64,000 bases of DNA from Brachionus plicatilis (GCA_010279815.1 QEOQ01000122.1:1129264-1193263), one strand, 5' to 3'. Shown: positions 34,542-45,774, counted from the stretch's first letter. Program-made: numbers and translations. Notes: generated from the letters alone by a model not told the origin.

Positions 34542-35558
34542 GAGACTATTTTTAGTCAGTAGATATTTATTTTTTCCAGAAGATATTTTATTTTTTTTTA
34601 AAAGATAAAAAAATACAAAGAAAAAGATAAATGTTTTTTATCATATATAATAATTTTTTTATAATAGATAAAAAAAAAATTGATTAAGAAAAAAAAATTA
34701 ATTTTTTATAATAGATAAAAAAAAAAAAATTGATTAAGAAAAAAAAATTAATTAAGAAAAAAATAAAAAAAATTAATTCCGTTTATTACGGTTTTCTTCT
34801 CTTTGATAATCTAGCACTTTGATTTGAATTTTCATCATTTGTTTGATTTTCTGTAATTAAATTGGCATCATTTTCCTTGTTTTTTTTAGGTCTTCCACGT
34901 CCACGTTTTTCAGGGGCTCTAAAATTATTTGAAGTGGATTCAACAGGAGCTTGTGTAACTATAACTTGATCGTTATTTGATGATGCTATACCATTTGAAA
35001 CAAATATAGAATGATTTTCATTTATTTGTTCGTTTTGGATTGATATTGAACTAAGAACCGGTCTTTGTAGATTTTCGTTATCAATCAAATTTGTAGCCGA
35101 ACTTTGATTAATAAATTGATTGTTAATTGGAGCTATTGAATTTCTTTCTAGAGATGGATTAGCTTTCTTTTTACGTCCACGTTTAGCATTACCTTCAATT
35201 GCCAAATCTAACCCTGGAAATTCATTCAATTTCAGAATAAATGATATGCCTATAACATGTTTACATTTGAGATGTTTTTTCCAGTATTCACAGGAACAAG
35301 TACTTAGTTGCCAATCGTCAATGTCAATTTTAATTGCTTTAACCTCATTTGACCACTTGATAAATTCTTCAAAGTCGTACCATCCATAAAAAAAATTATC
35401 TACTTAACAAAACAATTATCTTCGTAACAAAATAATTATCTACCGAAAAAGGTGAAAATCTACTAACAAAAACATTTATCTTTTCATTAAATTATCTTTT
35501 TTTTAAAATAAAATTATCTTCTGAAAAAAACAATTATCTACTAACGAAAAACTATGCC
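34542..35558 (-). mobile_element. Truncated MULE transposon with perfect 10-bp target duplication
   Basis: Left and right ends match inverted for about 100 bases. Each contains CAGTAGATA/TTAGTAGATA, then CAGAAGATA and GATAAATGTTTTT blocks. AAAAATTAAC flanks the element exactly at 34532-34541 and 35559-35568, a length typical of MULE insertions. The only coding part is a SWIM zinc finger plus AT-hook tail; the catalytic domain is absent. The right target duplication overlaps the first base (on the plus strand) of the stop codon of the SLC24 gene. Confidence 0.85.
34786..35403 (-). pseudogene. MULE transposase C-terminal fragment: SWIM finger and AT-hooks
   Basis: The open frame reads NFFYGWYDFEEFIKW, then STCSCEYWKKHLKCKHVIGI, a SWIM zinc finger (CxC ... 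CxH). It continues into a Ser/Asn-rich tail with two basic AT-hook-like segments, KRGRKKK and KRGRGRPKK. SWIM plus AT-hook is the C-terminal layout of many animal MULE transposases. A stop codon lies directly upstream at 35404, within the terminal-repeat region, so the DDE catalytic part is not in this element. A splice acceptor TTAAG at 35403 could join it to an outside exon, but none is seen. Confidence 0.75.
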
Positions 35559-35567
35559 AAAAATTAA

Positions 35568-38500
35568 CTAGCATTTTCTTATTAAAAAATTCAAAAAATC
35601 GTACTCAATAAAGTTAAGCTCAATGAGAGCAATAAAAATTGAATACATAAGCCAAAGTAGCAAGCTAATCAAGCCAAAAATTTTACTAAATTTCCAATTT
35701 AACAAAATTAAAATAAATAAATAGAGAGTGAACATACAAAGTAAAGCAGCTAGCATAACGCCTATATTTTTGCTATAGACCGGAGTAAAAAATCTAATCG
35801 GTGAATCAGAAAACACCGATTTTAAAAAATAAGGCAGACCGATTCCGACTGTGACACCAAATATATTGCTGGCAATACAATTAGACAACGCTGAATTTAG
35901 CCTTTCAGCTGAGTCTTTCTTGGACAATATTCTTTTCACCTCTCTCTTGCACATTGAAATAGCAGCCAAAGTCTCGTCTACACTTGAGGCTACGGACAGA
36001 AAGGAAAAACCAACTATGTTCTCAGGCAAGCTAAAAGTGACACATAATTTAACAAGAATAAACAGCAAAAAATATGAACAAAGTCCTATTTGAAATAAAC
36101 TGGTCACAATTGTGACCAACAAAAATCTGTCTTTGTGGTCTTCGAAGCGCCGAAAATCGACAATGGTAAAATGGGCGAACAGTCTGGCTGGAAATACAAA
36201 CATCAATTTAAATTTAGTTGAAAAATTAAGGGGTTTTAGCTGTTTGTAGGGCTGAAAAACATCATACGGCTCATTGTAGTCGTTACTCAAGTGATCTATG
36301 TTTATGTCAATTACTTTGTTTCGATTGATGACGCGATACATTTCATTTGCTTTTGGCACTGCTTCTACATCCAGGACACTAATGTCGTCGTAGAACGAAA
36401 CTTTGAAGTTTTTTTTTCGTTTGCGAGCAGAAAAATGTTTTTGGCAAACATTTTTGAAAAAATTCTTAACATCCGAATCGAATGTGTTTACAAGAATAAA
36501 CATGCCATATATTGCAACGCTGGTCAAGCTCTCATACCAATAAAGACCTGTCATGTTATTTTTATACAAAAATAATAAAATCAATAAAAGATTTGCAGCG
36601 TAGAATAGAAAATCTCTCAAAATACGAAGTGCTTTGAGTCGAGTTGGTATATTGTAGACGCAGAAACAGCAAATGCTTGTTATTACCAACAGATTGTAGG
36701 ATGCTGCGCCAATTATTGAATTTAGAGCTATGTCATTTCTGGCAAAAAATACTCCCATTAACGAAATGAAAAGTTCTGTACTTGACGATGCACCAGCTAA
36801 AAAAAATTATTTTAATATCTTTTATTTCAAATAAAAAATAATAAAAATGTGTTATAAAAAATATTTTTTTACTTTTCAAAATTTTTTAACTGAAATTTAA
36901 TTGAAAATTTTTTAGATAACATAAACGATAGCTTAAATAATACCAGTGATGGTTGAATTTCCAATTCAAGTTACCAAAAACCAGGAAGAATATTGTAAGA
37001 AGATACATGGTTATTTCGAAGAGATCAAGAAAACATTTATACCAGGAAAATCTTATGTAATCACCAAGTTAAAAGGCATCAGATGGAAAAATTAGAAGCC
37101 ATTTATTTATTTATTTATTTATTTCATAAATTACGTCAGATTTGGCGATGATAAAAAATTATATATAAAAGAAAAATATTATTAAAAAAGAAAATTTCTA
37201 ATAAAAATAAAGACTTTTTTTGTTTCTTTTTAGACTTCAAGATTACAAGCTTAGTAAAAAGCATAAAAAATAAAATTTACATAATTTCTATTTTTACAAT
37301 TAAAAAATTTCATTTTCAACTTATTGAGTTTGTTTGATTGTTTCTTTAATTTTTTTTTTGGACACATCGAATTTCAGAGACAGGTCGACTGCAACCATTC
37401 CAGCACATCATAAATGTATTATTTAATTCTCAAGTCCGCTCATAGAGGATACCGATCTAAACTGTCTAACTAAACTGATTTATATATAGAAAATTTTTTA
37501 ATTTTCTTTATTACTTACAAAGTTGGATAAAAGAATTTAATAAATAGAACTTCACAAAAAGCTCTAGAAATCTAAATTACAATTGAATTTTATGTTGAAA
37601 ATTTTGAAATAGTGTCCAAAAGATATTAAAGCCAAATGAGTCCTTTTTGCCTTAAATTACACATTATGTTCTTTTCTTTCATGATAAATGTCAAATATTT
37701 AATTCTTTTCAGCAAATTTCAAATGGAAAATTTTTTTTTAAAAACTTTCTTTATTTTATGAAAAAAAATTAAAGTTTTTAGACTCCTGCCTTTTAAAAAG
37801 TTTGCTAATAATTAGCTACGAACCTTTTGCACTTCGTTACCTAGAATGAATTTTTTAAATCATAATTAGTTTTTGAACACTAAAAATATTTTAAAGTATT
37901 TTATATAGTGTTCGTTGATTATGTTAAGACTAAATTAGCAGGAAATTAATAATAAGTGAAGATAAAAATTAGATTTAACTTTAAAGTCGATATTTATTAA
38001 ATGAAGTTCTCCAAAATTAGAAAGAAAATAAATAAAAAAGTCCTCATATTCAACTATATGAAAAAATCTCTGCTAAAAATCGCTTCTATGGTGTTCCATA
38101 TAAATAGGGCCTGAAATTTTAGGTCCAGATAAAATTATTATCTAATTTAGCTACTTTCCCATGATTTTGTACATTCATGTTTTCACTTTATAATTTTATA
38201 ATAAACTGAATGAAATATTTAATTTTTGCAGGAATCTAGCAGAGTGGCCCTAGCCTAAATCTAAAAAATTGCTTCGTAAAAAAATATTAATTTTTGAAAT
38301 TTTTGTCATATTTTTTGATAAATTATAAGGATTAGAATAAGCTATCGATAAGAATTTTTTGGATGTTGCGTTCAAGAGATATCAGTAGAAAACCAAAAAT
38401 AGCCTAATATTGGCAAAGTAAAATTTTTGATCAAATTTCATTTTTAAAATTTGATCAAAACATTTTAAATGCGCAAATAAAATTTTAGTGCATTTTTTTA

Positions 38501-39312
38501 AATTACAATCCTTTTTCAAAAATTTCAAAATAAAGCTTTGAAATGTTATAAAAAAATGAAAATCTGCGATGAAATTTAATTACGCATTTAGAAATATTCT
38601 GATCAAATTTGAAAAATGAAATTTGATCAAAAATTTTACTTTGCCCTAATATTTGGTATTTTTTATGTGAATAAAAAAATTCTACAATCAAATTTAATCA
38701 ATAAAATTGATAGAATGTTTTTAATTGTTCAAAAAAAAATTGACGATATATATTATTTTCAGTAATTTAGTAAACAATAAGGCTCTTTGAAAATTTTTTT
38801 TATTAGAACATTCTAAAATAAAAAAGAAACATGCGGTCAAAGATTATCTATCGAATAAAAGACATAGAAAAACCTTTATTAATACTAATACTAAAATTCA
38901 TGATTCCTAAAAATTTTGAAATAGAATAATTTCAAAATGAACAGGTTGAAAATAAAAAAATATTTAAAAAATTAATTTTAAATTAATTCAAATTTACCTA
39001 ATATAGTTGATCCAGCAACTTTGGTAGATAGCTTAAGCTTTTCAAATGAAAAATACTCAATTGAAGGCATAAAATAAGCATTGCACACATGATCAGCCAA
39101 AACTAGAGATAAAATTAATTCCATTTCAAAATTTTAGCTGACAATTTGGTCTTACTCAGAATGTAAATTAAGCCGATTAGGTAAAATAAAATTGTTCCAG
39201 CATCGGGTTGTTCTAGCTTCAAATGTTGGATTGGAAACAGAGGCTTTGGTTTATTAGCAAAGCACTTCTGTTTGAAAGTAAAGGTAATCGAAGAAGTTGA
39301 AGAACTATTCAT
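35568..39312 (-). CDS. K+-dependent Na+/Ca2+ exchanger-like protein (SLC24 family)
   Basis: Membrane cation/Ca2+ exchanger with two alpha-repeats. Minus-strand exons 39312-39156, 39102-38998 and 36796-35568 join with GT...AG ends and phases 1 and 1, giving 496 residues. The N-terminal exon ends in membrane segment FYLIGLIYIL. Exon 2 encodes ADHVCNAYFMPSIEYF, like the CDDYFVPSLE segment of NCKX. The join of exons 2 and 3 creates alpha-1, AGASSSTELFISLMGVFF, which keeps the transport Glu. A hydrophilic loop with FQPYKQLKPL lies mid-protein. Alpha-2 is SVASSVDETLAAI and ASNIFGVTVGIGLP; family members usually have TSIPD here, so the Pro is lost and Glu replaces or neighbours the key Asp. A MULE is inserted directly at the stop codon. 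The second intron is 2.2 kb and holds a MITE and a small ORF. Confidence 0.88.
36949..37095 (+). CDS. Unknown 48-codon ORF in an SLC24 intron
   Basis: On the strand opposite the host gene, a frame starts MVEFPIQVTKNQEEYCKKIH and ends ITKLKGIRWKN. Its base composition is clearly richer in G and C than the surrounding intron. An (ATTT)n run follows at about 37105-37125, as at retroelement tails. It may be a retroelement scrap or a small exon. The family is not recognised. Confidence 0.35.
   Translation: MVEFPIQVTKNQEEYCKKIHGYFEEIKKTFIPGKSYVITKLKGIRWKN
38412..38645. mobile_element. hAT-like MITE in an SLC24 intron
   Basis: Inverted arms of about 80-90 bases start GGCAAAGTAAAATTTTTGAT on both strands. 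The exact 8-bp duplication CTAATATT flanks it at 38404-38411 and 38646-38653. No coding sequence. Confidence 0.88.
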
Positions 39313-40362
39313 TTTAGTTCAAATTGATCGTTCATTATGGAACTTGGAAAAAAATTTTGTTTAGTCCGATGATAAAAACAGTCAAAGGCTTAAAATTTCC
39401 GCTATTTTTAACACGGAAATTGAAATTTCAAAAAATTTAATAAATAATAAGTAGGCTTTTAAATAATGCATCCGAAGTAATTAAAATACCTATATTCGTG
39501 CTTTATTTAAAAGGCTCTGAAAAGAAATGATTGTGTATATTTTCCTATTTTTAAAAACTGAGGGTCACTAGACATGAAAAAATTTTGGGATTCTTTCCTC
39601 TTTTAGACAAGAAATTTTCGTTTTTAGCACTAAGAAAAGCAAATGGATTTTGTTTACACAATTTTTTTTCTTATTTCTAAATGCATGTTGATTTAGTGAG
39701 TTTTAATTGGGAATATTGGAAGAAAAATCGACTTTTAAAATGATTTATTAATTGCAAATAAACTTCTAATTGTGTTATTAATCGAAACAAGAATGCAAAA
39801 AATTTAATTCTTGCTTGATTTTAATAAATTTATGGATTTTTCTTTTTTTATTTGGGAAATGAACTTATTTAAAATTATTTGCTTATTAAAATAAGGATTA
39901 TTTTTTTCAATTTAGCACATTTTCAGATCAATATTAAAATTATGAAATATTCATTTCAAACAAGCGAACTTTTTTTTTTCACAACGAATTGAACTAAAGA
40001 TATTTCTTGAAAAAAATAAAAAAATTAAATACGACTAATATACAATCAAGAAAATAAAAGAGAGAAAAAAATACAAATAAAACAATTTATTCTAACATTG
40101 TTCTTTTAAAAATGTTAACAAAATTTCATATATGTTATTATCGCTAAATGTTTAGCTAAGCGTAATGAATTTATGGGGAAATTAAAAATTTTCACAAAAT
40201 TATTCAGTGTGAATTATCGTTTTTGCAAAATTTTTTAAATAATTCAATCACTAAAATAACTCTAAAATCTTTTTTTATCAAGTTATTTTAATCAGTTATT
40301 TAGTATTTATAATCAAATTAAAGCATTTGCAACCCATTAAAGATAAAATCAAATAATACTCA
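39313..40362. other. AT-rich DNA upstream of the SLC24 gene
   Basis: Promoter side of the exchanger gene; no specific site or gene recognised. Confidence 0.4.
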
Positions 40363-41202
40363 ATTCAAGCTTTTTGTAGATTTTAGCCTCATTTTATTAA
40401 CTACTTACATCTTTAAGCAATAATTTAAAATTTTATGGGAAAAAAAGCTAAATTTTACTTAAAAAAAGGAATTCATTTTGAAACAATTATCATAAAACTT
40501 CTAACATCTCAAAATAAAAAAAATTAACTCACTTTATCAAATCTTTTAAAATTTATGTTTAAAATTTATTCAAAAATCAAAAAAAAAATATTTAAAAATT
40601 TGTTGTTAAAATAAAAATTCTCTTTAATTTGAATTTTTTTAAATTTTATTTATTTAATTTTATCGGTTTAGTATCAAAATTACAAGAAGAAAATATAGGA
40701 TAGAGTGTTGTTTAGGCAAAAAATAAGTCTAAAATCTTAAACAGTACTGAGTCTGAATTCATATTGAAAAATACTTGGCTGAAATCAATTTTTTTTGTTC
40801 GTTTTCTGTGCCGAGATAAAGATCATTCAAACAAAAATATAAAATAAAGCTAAAAAGTTTAAATAAAAAAAAAAGAATTTAAAAAAAAGATACCTTGAGA
40901 TAGAGGATTACAGACGAAACATTTTTAGAAAGTTAAATCTTAAGGGAAAAAAGAAGAGACATTAAAAGAAGTTTTTGTCCAACTTTCGAAATTATTGGTC
41001 ATTTAAATCAGAACAAAAGCGCCAAAATTTTCGCTCTCAATTATTTTCTGTTATGGGAACGGTAATGTAATTTTTTTGGAGACAATAAAAAAACTAATTT
41101 AACTTTTAATTAAAGATGGTCTTTTTTATAGATCATTTCCTAATTTGATTTTACTTCTAAGTTATTCTAAATTGAATTCAAAAAGTCATTCTTGTCTCTC
41201 AT

Positions 41203-41328
41203 TCAGATTGACTCACACTTGATTTTGTTTAATCTATCACCAAACTCACGATTTATTTGTTTATTTTTTGCTAGAAAATAAATCACCTTCTCTTCATATT
41301 TACTTGCAATTTCCTCTTTATTTATCAT
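41203..41328 (-). CDS. Conserved 41-residue divergent small ORF (right copy)
   Basis: Same length, start and stop as the left copy at 28143, with one residue changed (Asn for Tyr). The ATG lies 145 bases from that of the RA-domain gene, as in the left arm. Confidence 0.4.
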   Translation of the reverse strand: MINKEEIASKYEEKVIYFLAKNKQINREFGDRLNKIKCESI

Positions 41329-41403
41329 TCTAATCAATCAATTAGCTAATTAGTAGAATTTAATCTTTTTAGAACTCACGTTAGACTCAGTCACCAAAAA
41401 AGT

Positions 41404-41409
41404 ATAAAT
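41404..41409 (+). promoter_or_regulatory. TATA box of the right RA-domain gene
   Basis: TATAAA lies 65 bases before the ATG, identical in context to the left arm. Confidence 0.65.
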
Positions 41410-41473
41410 ACTCTACATTTTGTCTACAGCAGTATTCCCTAAAAAACAAGAAAAATCAAAAGTTGAATAAAAA

Positions 41474-42196
41474 ATGAGCCAAATAAACAAAGTTTGCATT
41501 CCGGTAAAAATGGGAAGCAAGAAGCTTAAAATTAATTATGGATACACGTTGAACAATTTCTATCTAAACGACAGTGATCTAATTGAAATAGTTGTCAAAA
41601 AGTTGTTTTCAAAAAATGCCAGAATAAACGAACTAAAGAAGACTTATCGTTTGTATGAAAATGCTTTTGGTGTTGAGAGATTGATTGGCAAAGATGAGAA
41701 CATTTTGAATCTGATTTCAAATCAAATCGAATTGAAGTCCGGTGTTTATTTTATCATTCGAAAAAGAGATCAATTAACGAGACCAAAACAAACTTTGAAT
41801 GCCAAGAAATGTTTTGCCAAATTAAAATTGCAAAAGGAAAGTTTTGACTCAAGACCAAAAGAAACTGTTGTGCACAAGTTAAATGAACAATTGATGGACA
41901 ATTTAGATGAAGCAAAAAATATGTTCTTAGAAAAGATATTTCAAAATGAGATAATGTTAAATGATCAAATTCAAAAATTGGACTCACTTGACAGAATAAT
42001 TGTACAAGAAAAAAATTCAAAATGTAATCAAAATTTATTTCAATCAGTTTATAACAAATTGAGACATTATCACAAAAAGCCACATAACAATTACATGAAC
42101 CAATCTTTGATGCACTTGATAGATTCAGCTGGTGAATGTTCAAGTACTTCATCAAGTCGCAACTCAAGTTCTTCTAAATTGGACACTCTTTTTTAA
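41474..42196 (+). CDS. RA-domain protein, N-terminal RASSF-like (right copy)
   Basis: Duplicate of the gene at 27275-27997, also 240 residues, with an intact frame. The predicted Ras-association domain spans about residues 6-95 and keeps RLIGKDEN and YFIIRKR; the helical Lys/Gln-rich half and the Ser-rich tail are also kept. About six base changes separate the coding regions by eye, three silent and three replacing (Lys, Ala and Met here). The promoter TATA box is retained, so both copies may be expressed. Which copy is original cannot be told from the sequence alone. Confidence 0.7.
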   Translation: MSQINKVCIPVKMGSKKLKINYGYTLNNFYLNDSDLIEIVVKKLFSKNARINELKKTYRLYENAFGVERLIGKDENILNLISNQIELKSGVYFIIRKRDQLTRPKQTLNAKKCFAKLKLQKESFDSRPKETVVHKLNEQLMDNLDEAKNMFLEKIFQNEIMLNDQIQKLDSLDRIIVQEKNSKCNQNLFQSVYNKLRHYHKKPHNNYMNQSLMHLIDSAGECSSTSSSRNSSSSKLDTLF

Positions 42197-42391
42197 ATTA
42201 TCAACTTTTTTTCCTTGTTCAACAAATGTAAAAAATTAATTATTTATTCATTTTTTACCCGAAATTTATTAATTCTTAAATTTTTTTACTTAAATAAAAT
42301 TTTATTAATTTACAGAGTCGTTTTTATAATTTTTTAAAATTCTTTAAAAATTATTCAAAAATAATTTTTTTTCAAATTTTTCAAAGCTAAT

Positions 42392-43227
42392 GTATTTTAT
42401 TTTCTGTAAGTTTTGATCTGAAATAATTTTTTAAATTTTCAATATTTTTTATGTTTCGCACCATTACTGAAAGTCGCAAATCGTGACTTTCTTACAACTT
42501 TACTTAAATATCAAAAAAGCTTATTTATATTTAAATCCTATTTTTCTCTCATTTTTCTAGATAATAGTATTTTTCTTTTTATTTCTGAAAACCAATAGAA
42601 ATGTTATAAACCTAAAAGTTAAGAGTTTATTTTCCGGATCTGTTAGGATCTGGTGATTCGCGGTTATTTTATAAATAATAAAGAAAAGTAATTAAATGAT
42701 AACTTTTTTATTAAATAGCTACTTCAAGCCTAGACAAATAATAAAGGAAATAACAAAAATTGGCGAAAGAAAACAAATTATAATTCTAAATTCGTATGGC
42801 GAATTTATTTATTTGTTTATAAACAAATCATTTTTTAACATTTTAAACATTTATTTGTTTATCTGTATCGAGCTAATGTTCTTTCAGAAATGCTTAACAA
42901 TGTATTAAATACTAACGAGTTGCTAAACACGTGAGAGAATAGTTTTACAATGTGAAAGAATATACAAATTTTTCAAAACTAAACAAAAAAATTAAACTAT
43001 TATGACTAAAGTATCAAAATATTAACCAAAATGATTTTTAATTATTTATTAGATTATTTTAAAATTCATCGTTTTGGAGAAATCATTCAGCATAAATATT
43101 AAACTTTTAAAATAGTAATTAAACTTTTTTTTTTTAAATTTAGGGCTATAAAATTTTTTCTTTTGAATCCAAAACCAATCAATTAAAAAAAGTAAAATAT
43201 TTAATCTTGAAAATTAGCTAAATTTTT
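42392..43227. other. AT-rich DNA with a repeat-tail relic
   Basis: At about 42850-42890, TTTGTTTATCTGTATCGAGCTAA followed by CTTTCAG resembles the dispersed retroelement tail at 25.3 kb. No gene recognised. Confidence 0.35.
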
Positions 43228-43869
43228 ATGGGTATTGCCTGTAATGTGACCAAGGGGGTCATGTAATATGTGACCTGAATACTCATGTCAATTTGGTTAC
43301 CGGGTATTTTTTTTTGGGTCACATAAGTTTGGATCACATATTATATGACCTTAATTTTCTTTCTTTTTTTTTTTTATTTTAAACCAAAATATTTATGTGA
43401 GCCAACAAAATATTTGGTGACCCATTGAAATTTAATAAAATTAAAAAAAAGTTTTAAATATTTCTTTTTGTTCCACACTAAGATCGCAGTCATCTACATT
43501 TGATGATTGGCAAAACAACCTTCAACGGTTTAAAAATAATGAAAAAAATGACTCAAAATATATAGTTTTATAAGTTGTACATTGAGAACACCACCACGAT
43601 AAAAGGTCATTTTTAGCATTTTTCCATGCTTTCGTTCCTTCAATTCCATCTTTTTATCTTTTTTCAAGCAGGAATCATTTGTACAATTTTGAATTGGTAA
43701 AATTAGCCCTGACGAAACCTAATAATTGAATAATTGGTGATTTTCTTTTTCCATTTTATTAATTTTTTCAAAAATAAATACTGCTTTTTAAATAGTTGTC
43801 AGAATATTTCAATTCAAAACAAATTTCCAAAATAAACCTAATCAGGAAAATTAAAAGTTTTAAATGAAG

Positions 43870-45057
43870 ATCATCTTTTAAAATCAACAGAATTTTATAC
43901 ATGTCACTCATACGATCATTATTCGACTACTGTTTTATAATACTTCAGCCAGGCACTTAGAACATAAGAGCCGAAATGCAAAAAATGCAAAATCGAGTCT
44001 TGCGAATCATAAAGTACTTTCCACTAAAGACAAGTATCAAAACAATCCACAAAGAGCTAAGAATCGACTTGATTGATGACAGAGCAAACAAGCTTTTTTC
44101 TAAATTTATCACCACAAGGCAAAGCCATGAAATAATAGCTCAGGAGATCCAGGCAGGGCCGGCGCCAGCCCAAAACCGTCTTTAGGGCAAAAAATTAAAA
44201 AATTTTTTTTTTTACAAAATATTTATTTACAAATTACCGGTGATATTTTAATTTATAAAATTTAAAAGAAAATACAAAAAAATAAAAAAAAACAAACATT
44301 TAATCAAACAAAAGATCTAATTTTCTATTTTTCATATTAGCAAATTCATCGATTATCGAATTAATATCAATTTCTAAGTCTTTATTTAAACGAATTAAAG
44401 ATAAATTACACAAGCGATCTTGGGACATCGTAGACCTTAAGTAATTTTTTATTAACTTAAGCTGGCTAAAAGAACGCTCCGCTGAGTTGGAAGACATGGG
44501 AAGAGTTAAAAAAATACCAATTAGAACAAAAATATTGGGGAATGTATTCATTTGTATTCATTCTATGTATTCATTTGAAATCGGCCGCACGACCTCTCCT
44601 AAATCTTGATTGAATTTTTCTTTCTCTCCTAAATATTCATTTGTTTTTTCTTTAACTTGCGGCTTGTCACAAATTTCCGCATGTGTTTCATTTAACAAAG
44701 AGAGGCGATTGTTAAAAAAATTTAACTTTGTTTGAACTAAAGACATTATTATTTTTTTAATTTTATTATGAAGATTAAAAAACAACTGTATTCAGAAATA
44801 AACGCGCACAATCCAAACATATACACATAAAAATATTTTTTTCCAATTTTGTTGTATCAAAGTAAAGCAAACAAAAAAAAATTCCAAAATTTTGCTAATT
44901 TTTATATTTGAACTTTTTAAATTTTTGCTCTTTGGGGCATTGCCATACCTTGCCCTACCGTGGCGCCGACCCTGGATCCAGGACTTTCTGCTTCAAAACT
45001 CCTCCAGAAACAATTTAAAGTACAAAACACCCTTTGATTCAATCATTAACACGCCAA
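43870..45057 (+). pseudogene. LINE reverse-transcriptase ORF tail, split by a hAT
   Basis: The fragment reads SLIRSLFDYCFIILQPGT, a stop codon at about 43958, then QKMQNRVLRIIKYFPLKTS and ELRIDLIDDRANKLF. This is the C-terminal pattern after the RT domain of non-LTR retrotransposons (IQNRALRII ... LHDR). The frame runs into the hAT at 44154. Directly beyond the hAT it resumes at 44983 (DFLLQNSSRNNLKYK) and ends TPNS at a TAG near 45057. The 5' part is missing. Confidence 0.8.
44154..44974 (-). mobile_element. Internally deleted hAT transposon with 8-bp target duplication
   Basis: Ends are CAGGGCCGGCGCCA and CAGGGTCGGCGCCA inverted, typical of hAT. GATCCAGG flanks exactly at 44146-44153 and 44975-44982. 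On the minus strand a transposase remnant encodes the hAT C-terminal dimerisation domain: SSNSAERSFSQLKLIKNYLR followed by STMSQDRL (about 44500-44400). A second stretch at 44785-44558 lies just upstream, but a small tandem TATTCATTTG repeat at about 44545-44577 introduces a stop between them. The remainder of the transposase is deleted. Confidence 0.92.
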
Positions 45058-45774
45058 ACTCTTAGCAAAAATTTAATTTAACAATTTATATAAAATCTAG
45101 ATATTAATTTTTCTACTATAATTATACACATATAATTAATACATATATTAATCATATTGCAACCGTGTGGGCTGAAAAGAAGGCTCTGCCATTCGGAACT
45201 GCCCTGGAAAAACTTTTCCTTATTATTTTTGAAATTATTTTTTTAATAAAAAATAAAATAGAAGATTTCAAATTTACTACATCATTTTTTTGAACAATTT
45301 TTATTTAGCTTATTTTAGCATGAGAAGAGAAATTTAAAATTTATGTATTTAAAAATTTGGAATTATTTAAATTTTGGTGACCCATCAGAATACTTTTGAG
45401 ACCCATTAAAATATTTTGGTGGCCTATAAATTTGTAAATTTTTGGTATCTATGATCATATAATGTGTGTTCCAACTTATGTGACCCGAAAAAAAAGTATC
45501 CGGTCACCAAACTGACATGAGTCATCAGGTCACATATTACATGACCCCCTTGGTCACATAACAGGCAAGACCCATTTTTTTCATTACTTTTTAAAAGTAA
45601 ATTGTTGATCTTGTCAGATTCGAATAGAATTTAGTCTCCTCTATCAGCTTAAAATAAAAGAATTCATAATTGTCAAAAAAAATTTAAGTTTTAATTAAAA
45701 TTTTATTAATATAAACTTCAATATTTACAGCACCGTACTATTCTCTTTGCTAAAAAAAAATACGTAAATTAATT

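Larger units (their letters stand above)
40363..42391. repeat. Right arm of the 2.0-kb inverted duplication
   Basis: Inverted partner of 27080-29083, with the same order of small ORF, TATA box and RA-domain gene. The retroelement-like tail near 40800-40960 is also shared, so it was present before the duplication. Confidence 0.92.
43228..45575. mobile_element. Long-TIR DNA element containing nested transposons
   Basis: Inverted ends of about 200 bases start ATGGGTATTGCCTGTAATGT on the left and ATGGGTCTTGCCTGTTATGT on the right. They carry repeated GTGACC motifs (GTCATGTAATATGTGACCTG, CGGGTCACATAAGTT). No transposase of its own was recognised; the interior holds a LINE fragment and a hAT. The target duplication is unclear. 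Confidence 0.75.

Noticed and set aside
27080..42391. A giant Maverick/Polinton-type transposon with 2-kb terminal repeats
   Set aside because: No integrase, polymerase or capsid genes lie between the arms. The genes present (DUF229, SLC24) are ordinary host genes, and no 5-6-bp target duplication is visible at the outer ends.
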